A stretch of DNA of 9,557 nucleotides from Sulfurimonas sp. (lineage in GTDB: Bacteria; Campylobacterota; Campylobacteria; Campylobacterales; Sulfurimonadaceae): positions 1 through 9,557 of the forward strand of contig JAMOMX010000296.1 in assembly GCA_027066935.1 (NCBI GenBank), in the 5' to 3' direction. Numbering within the stretch: position 1 is the stretch's first letter; the number at the start of each line of letters is the position of its first letter. The translations under genes were made by a program, and so were the position numbers. Of this stretch, positions 6,752-9,557 are shown one piece after another. Under the pieces are notes generated by a model. It was not told the DNA's origin, made no database searches, and saw only the letters and a program-made list of their open reading frames with translations.

Positions 6752-7638
6752 TAAAAACTTCTTTTTATCATGGTATCTAGGATTGAGACTAACTCTTTAT
6801 CATCAATCATCACTTTTTTAGCTTCATTTGATAATCTTTGTGCTAACTCAAAAGATTTTTCAATTGTTTTGTGCTGGTTCATCTTCTCTCTTATCCACAT
6901 ACTCTCTTCTTTAGTTAACTCTTTTGCATGTAAGCTTTTTAATTTTTCTTTATCTTCATCATTTAAAAGTTTGTAAAGATAGATATATGGCAATGTACAT
7001 TTACCCTCTACAAAATCATTTAAAGCTGGTTTTCCTAATGTTTTTGAATCCTCAGTTATATCTAATATATCATCAATAATTTGAAAAGATAACCCTAGAT
7101 TTCTTCCATATATAGCATGTGAAATGGTATCTTTACCTGCTAAAACTGCACTTGCACTTGCCGCTGCTTCTATAAGGGTTGCTGTTTTAAGGTAAAGCAT
7201 ATCAAGATATTTTTCTTCATCATCATTAAAACTCTCAGCCATCTTAACATCTAACATCTCACCTTTTGAGAGAGAAGTTACAGATGCTGCAATTGTTTTA
7301 GCTATCTCTTTATCAAAGTCAACCAACTCTGTAAAAGCTTTTGAATATAAAATATCTCCAAGCATTACAGATATCTTACTTCCCTCTGTAGCATTTACAC
7401 TTTTTACACCTCTTCTAGTTTGTGCCTCATCAATAACATCATCATGTAATAAACTAGCAGCATGGATAAGCTCAACAACAGCAGCTAATTTTGGTGCAGA
7501 CTTATCATTAGGTGCTATCTTTAAAATCAGTTTAGCCCGTAATTTTTTACCGCCACTTAAAGTTTTAAATAGATGTGTAACTTCATCATATTCACACTCA
7601 TCTATTAGTCTTGCTATCTCCGCTTCTACTCTTTGCAT
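6751..7638 (-). CDS. ispB: Long-chain polyprenyl diphosphate synthase
   Basis: This is a trans-isoprenyl diphosphate synthase of 295 residues. The first aspartate-rich motif is LLHDDVIDEAQTRRG (D66, D67, D70 with R75 and R76), and the second is QIIDDILD (D189, D190, D193). The substrate-binding block GGKKLRAKL (29-37) has alanine where most relatives have proline (GGKRxRP). The residues four and five places before the first motif are the small S63 and A62. In this family that usually permits long products rather than farnesyl or geranylgeranyl chains, so an octaprenyl- or heptaprenyl-type product for menaquinone is inferred. The ATG at 7638 has GAGG four bases upstream. It overlaps hemA by one base and begins 40 bases after the upstream gene. 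Chain length cannot be fixed from sequence alone. Confidence 0.9.
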   Translation of the reverse strand: MQRVEAEIARLIDECEYDEVTHLFKTLSGGKKLRAKLILKIAPNDKSAPKLAAVVELIHAASLLHDDVIDEAQTRRGVKSVNATEGSKISVMLGDILYSKAFTELVDFDKEIAKTIAASVTSLSKGEMLDVKMAESFNDDEEKYLDMLYLKTATLIEAAASASAVLAGKDTISHAIYGRNLGLSFQIIDDILDITEDSKTLGKPALNDFVEGKCTLPYIYLYKLLNDEDKEKLKSLHAKELTKEESMWIREKMNQHKTIEKSFELAQRLSNEAKKVMIDDKELVSILDTMIKRSF

Positions 7639-7678
7639 CTAACCTCTTTATTTATAGTGTAAATTTCTTTTTGGCGAT

Positions 7679-8098
7679 TTACTCTTTTTTATCTAAATAT
7701 TCTAAACTGATAATACCATCGCGGTCATATAAAAACAACTCTATAACAGCTTTATTTGTTTGATAATTAAACTCTTTAAATTTAATTAAAAAAGTTGGTA
7801 CATCATAATTACCTGCACCTCTTGATTTAAGTTTTAGCTTTATAAAATTGTTTTTATGTCTTGTATAAAGTATATTTTGAGATATAACATTATCATAAGA
7901 TCGATGTATAACTAAACCACCGTTTTTAAACAGAGTCCATCGAAATTTAAAAAGCTTACTAAATCCATCATAATTTACAAGTATTTTTTTTTCTTCATCC
8001 TTAGCTAATTCTATACGCTTAGTTTGTTTGTAATCTAAAGCTATACCCATGCTAAAAAAAACAGATAAAATTAAAATTATTTTTAAAAATATTTTCAA
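7679..8098 (-). CDS. Small exported protein of unknown function, TTG start
   Basis: I do not recognise the family. The 139-residue product begins with a signal peptide: lysines at 2 and 6, a hydrophobic core over about residues 4-20, and a likely cleavage near GIA/LDY (residue 20). No lipobox cysteine is present, and the mature part has no cysteines at all. The mature 119 residues are rich in lysine and aromatic residues, with alternating patterns such as FIKLKLKSRG and AVIELFLYDRDG that suggest beta strands, so a small periplasmic beta-rich protein is likely. The start codon is TTG at 8098-8096, preceded by AGGA (8109-8106) seven bases upstream. The next in-frame ATG falls at residue 17, inside the signal peptide, so TTG is preferred. 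It lies between a protease and the polyprenyl synthase, which does not define its role. Confidence 0.75.
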   Translation of the reverse strand: MKIFLKIILILSVFFSMGIALDYKQTKRIELAKDEEKKILVNYDGFSKLFKFRWTLFKNGGLVIHRSYDNVISQNILYTRHKNNFIKLKLKSRGAGNYDVPTFLIKFKEFNYQTNKAVIELFLYDRDGIISLEYLDKKE

Positions 8099-8122
8099 TT
8101 ATATTTCCTAAATTTATTGAAG

Positions 8123-8128
8123 ATTATA
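8123..8128 (-). promoter_or_regulatory. Possible -10 element before the small exported gene
   Basis: The 59-base gap between the protease stop and the TTG start holds an exact TATAAT on the minus strand. Transcription would begin near 8116, giving a short leader of about 18 bases that still includes the AGGA. No clear -35 box is present; the region 17 bases upstream is only T-rich, which Campylobacterota promoters tolerate. In such AT-rich DNA a chance match is possible. Confidence 0.35.
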
Positions 8129-8157
8129 TCTAAGATTTATTTATAAAAAAGTAAAAG

Positions 8158-9414
8158 CTAAATATCAGCCTTACAATTTTCTTGCATTGAGCATTTTTGC
8201 GCATCACCTAAATCTACACCAAGTTCTTTTAAGCGCTCAAGAACTGGAGGATGTGTATAATGAAAAAATATATATAAAGGGTGAGAAAGTGGAAAACTTT
8301 TATTTTCTGTAACAAGTTTTTTCAACGCATTTGCTAACTCTATCTCTCCACCAACTCCAGCTAATTCACTTCCCATCTTATCTGCAGCGTATTCATTATG
8401 CCTACTAACTATCCCCATAATTGGCATCATAATAAACCCAAGTATTGGGATAAAAAGCATTAGTAAAATCATAGTTACATAAGGTTCTTGAGGGAGTCCA
8501 AGTTCTGTGTAAAGAGCTTGTGGCAGATTACCAAAAATTGCAAACATTGTAAAAAGCATAGCACCAACTAAAGCGATGTTTTTATAAATATCTCCATGGG
8601 CAAAATGTCCTAACTCGTGTCCTAGAACTGCTAATAATTCACGCGTAGATAATTTTTCAATAAGTGTGTCAAAAAGCACCACTCTTTTAGCTTTTCCAAA
8701 ACCACCAAAATAAGCATTTAATCTTGCATCTCGTTTACTAGCATCACTTACAAAAACACCAGAGCTTACAAAACCAGTTTTATCCATAAGTGATTTTATC
8801 TCTGAGTCTAAAGCTTCATCTTGAAGTGGTGTTAGTTTATCAAAAAACATTGCACGAAATGCTGGATACAACATATTTATTAAAATAACAACTCCAAAAA
8901 TAAATGCAAAACTCCATAACCACCAAAGATCAAAGTTAGAGATTATTTCATATATCCCCCATACAACTAATGAGCCTAAAAGTATAGTTAAAACAAAAGA
9001 TATAATTGTATCTTTGATCCATAATCCAACACTAGATTTGTTAAATCCAAATTTAGTATCTAATACAAATTTTTCATAATATGTAAATGGCAAAGATAAT
9101 ATAGAATTAATAATTATAAAACCCATAACAATTGCTATATTTAATAAAGCTTTATCTTCAAAATATATATTTTCACTCAAATAAGAGATACCAAAACCGA
9201 TCCATGCTATAAAAAATATATAATCTACAAATGAACTTAGAATTGAGATTCTTTCTTTAGCTATAGAATAGTTACCAGCCTTTAAAAACTCCTCTTGATT
9301 TAGTAAAATTGCCTTAGAATTTTTTGCTTTAGATATAAAACCTATCTGCATAACACTTGTATAGATTGAGATTAATATATATAGTGTATATATACCTACT
9401 ATGGTCATTAACAT
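8158..9414 (-). CDS. M48 (Ste24-like) membrane zinc metalloprotease
   Basis: The 418-residue protein resembles Ste24/CAAX prenyl protease 1-type M48 peptidases. The zinc motif is VLGHELGHFAHGD (H266, E267, H270), the third ligand is E341 in HNEYAAD, and the C-terminal SHPLYIFFHYTHPPVLERL (377-395) is typical of the family. Hydrophobic segments near residues 3-25, 62-82, 92-112, 138-158, 166-186, 278-298 and 314-334 make it an inner-membrane enzyme with the active site between the last two groups. Bacterial members are thought to act in membrane-protein quality control; no prenylated substrate is implied. The ATG at 9414 is chosen because AAGG lies seven bases upstream; a second ATG two codons later is less well placed. 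The tail has two cysteines, C408 and C413. The next gene begins 59 bases on. Confidence 0.9.
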   Translation of the reverse strand: MLMTIVGIYTLYILISIYTSVMQIGFISKAKNSKAILLNQEEFLKAGNYSIAKERISILSSFVDYIFFIAWIGFGISYLSENIYFEDKALLNIAIVMGFIIINSILSLPFTYYEKFVLDTKFGFNKSSVGLWIKDTIISFVLTILLGSLVVWGIYEIISNFDLWWLWSFAFIFGVVILINMLYPAFRAMFFDKLTPLQDEALDSEIKSLMDKTGFVSSGVFVSDASKRDARLNAYFGGFGKAKRVVLFDTLIEKLSTRELLAVLGHELGHFAHGDIYKNIALVGAMLFTMFAIFGNLPQALYTELGLPQEPYVTMILLMLFIPILGFIMMPIMGIVSRHNEYAADKMGSELAGVGGEIELANALKKLVTENKSFPLSHPLYIFFHYTHPPVLERLKELGVDLGDAQKCSMQENCKADI

Positions 9415-9443
9415 TAACTTACCTTAATTATTTTTTTTACGAA

Positions 9444-9470
9444 ATTGTATCATTATTTATAAGAGTTGAA
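9444..9470 (-). promoter_or_regulatory. Possible promoter of the protease gene
   Basis: On the minus strand TTCAAC (9470-9465) and TACAAT (9449-9444) resemble -35 and -10 boxes with a 15-base spacer, shorter than the usual 17. They lie in the 66-base gap before the M48 protease gene, about 30 bases from its ATG. An A-run of eight follows at 9438-9431. The match is weak in AT-rich sequence. Confidence 0.25.
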
Positions 9471-9480
9471 TTAACAGTTT

Positions 9481-9557
9481 TTATATAGTGTAATCTACCA
9501 CTTTAGATTCCACTGTCACACTCTTAATAAGTTCAACAACTTTTAGATGCTCAGGAT
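9481..9557 (-). CDS. C-terminal end of an unidentified gene (partial)
   Basis: A minus-strand frame enters from the right edge and ends at TAA (9483-9481). It gives 24 residues beginning PEHLKVVELIKS and ending KVVDYTI. It has a coding-like composition with alternating valines, no internal stop, and the same direction as all other genes here. The stop is 66 bases before the protease start. The fragment is too short for me to name a family. A chance open frame is possible but less likely given the strand and spacing. Confidence 0.5.
   Translation of the reverse strand, partial: PEHLKVVELIKSVTVESKVVDYTI

Noticed and set aside
6770..6976. Open frame of 68 codons on the plus strand
   Set aside because: It is antisense to the 3' part of the polyprenyl synthase gene; serine/leucine-rich shadow composition.
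8158..9414. Ste24-like protease plus polyprenyl synthase as a bacterial protein-prenylation system
   Set aside because: No prenyltransferase for proteins and no CAAX-ended substrate is visible; the synthase fits quinone side-chain synthesis and M48 proteases are common in bacteria without prenylation.
1..9557. Mobile element, CRISPR, tRNA or defence system
   Set aside because: No transposase, integrase, direct-repeat array, tRNA-like fold or defence-family motif was seen on either strand; the content is core metabolism.

Overview
The window looks like a piece of a Campylobacterota (epsilonproteobacterial) chromosome, probably a free-living Sulfurimonas-like relative. The base composition is AT-rich. 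The gene order polyprenyl synthase - hemA - proS - fxsA - hemC - ubiD is one I recall from Campylobacter jejuni (around Cj0541-Cj0546), and in part from Helicobacter pylori (hemC-proS-hemA-ispB near HP0237-HP0240). The exact genus is not secure from this window alone.

Every supported gene lies on the minus strand, so transcription runs from high to low coordinates. In that direction the order is: the C-terminal end of an unidentified gene (9557-9481); a Ste24-like M48 membrane metalloprotease (9414-8158); a small exported protein of unknown function starting at TTG (8098-7679); a long-chain polyprenyl diphosphate synthase (7638-6751); hemA (6751-5465); proS (5435-4128); fxsA (4127-3696); a DsbC/DsbG-like thiol-disulfide protein (3742-2918); hemC (2915-1956); a UbiD-family decarboxylase of the menaquinone type (1947-133); and the first six codons of another gene (19-1). 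From the polyprenyl synthase to ubiD the genes overlap or are separated by at most 29 bases, so one operon is likely.

Functionally the block is mostly respiratory-cofactor supply. HemA makes glutamate-1-semialdehyde from glutamyl-tRNA and HemC makes hydroxymethylbilane, both for heme. The polyprenyl synthase probably makes the quinone side chain, and the UbiD protein probably decarboxylates the prenylated menaquinone precursor. The Dsb-like protein acts in the periplasm on cysteines, possibly including those of cytochromes c, but that link is inference. ProS and FxsA are apparent passengers.

Most of the window is ordinary core genome and I see no mobile element, CRISPR array, RNA gene or defence system. 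The clearest oddity is proS. It encodes only 435 residues and lacks nearly all of the roughly 180-residue INS editing domain expected in bacterial-type prolyl-tRNA synthetases, while keeping a four-cysteine putative zinc site across the shortened junction. Lesser points are the Dsb-like gene inserted in the conserved cluster with a 47-base out-of-frame overlap with fxsA, a small hairpin over the proS ribosome-binding site, and two adjacent inverted repeats after ubiD.
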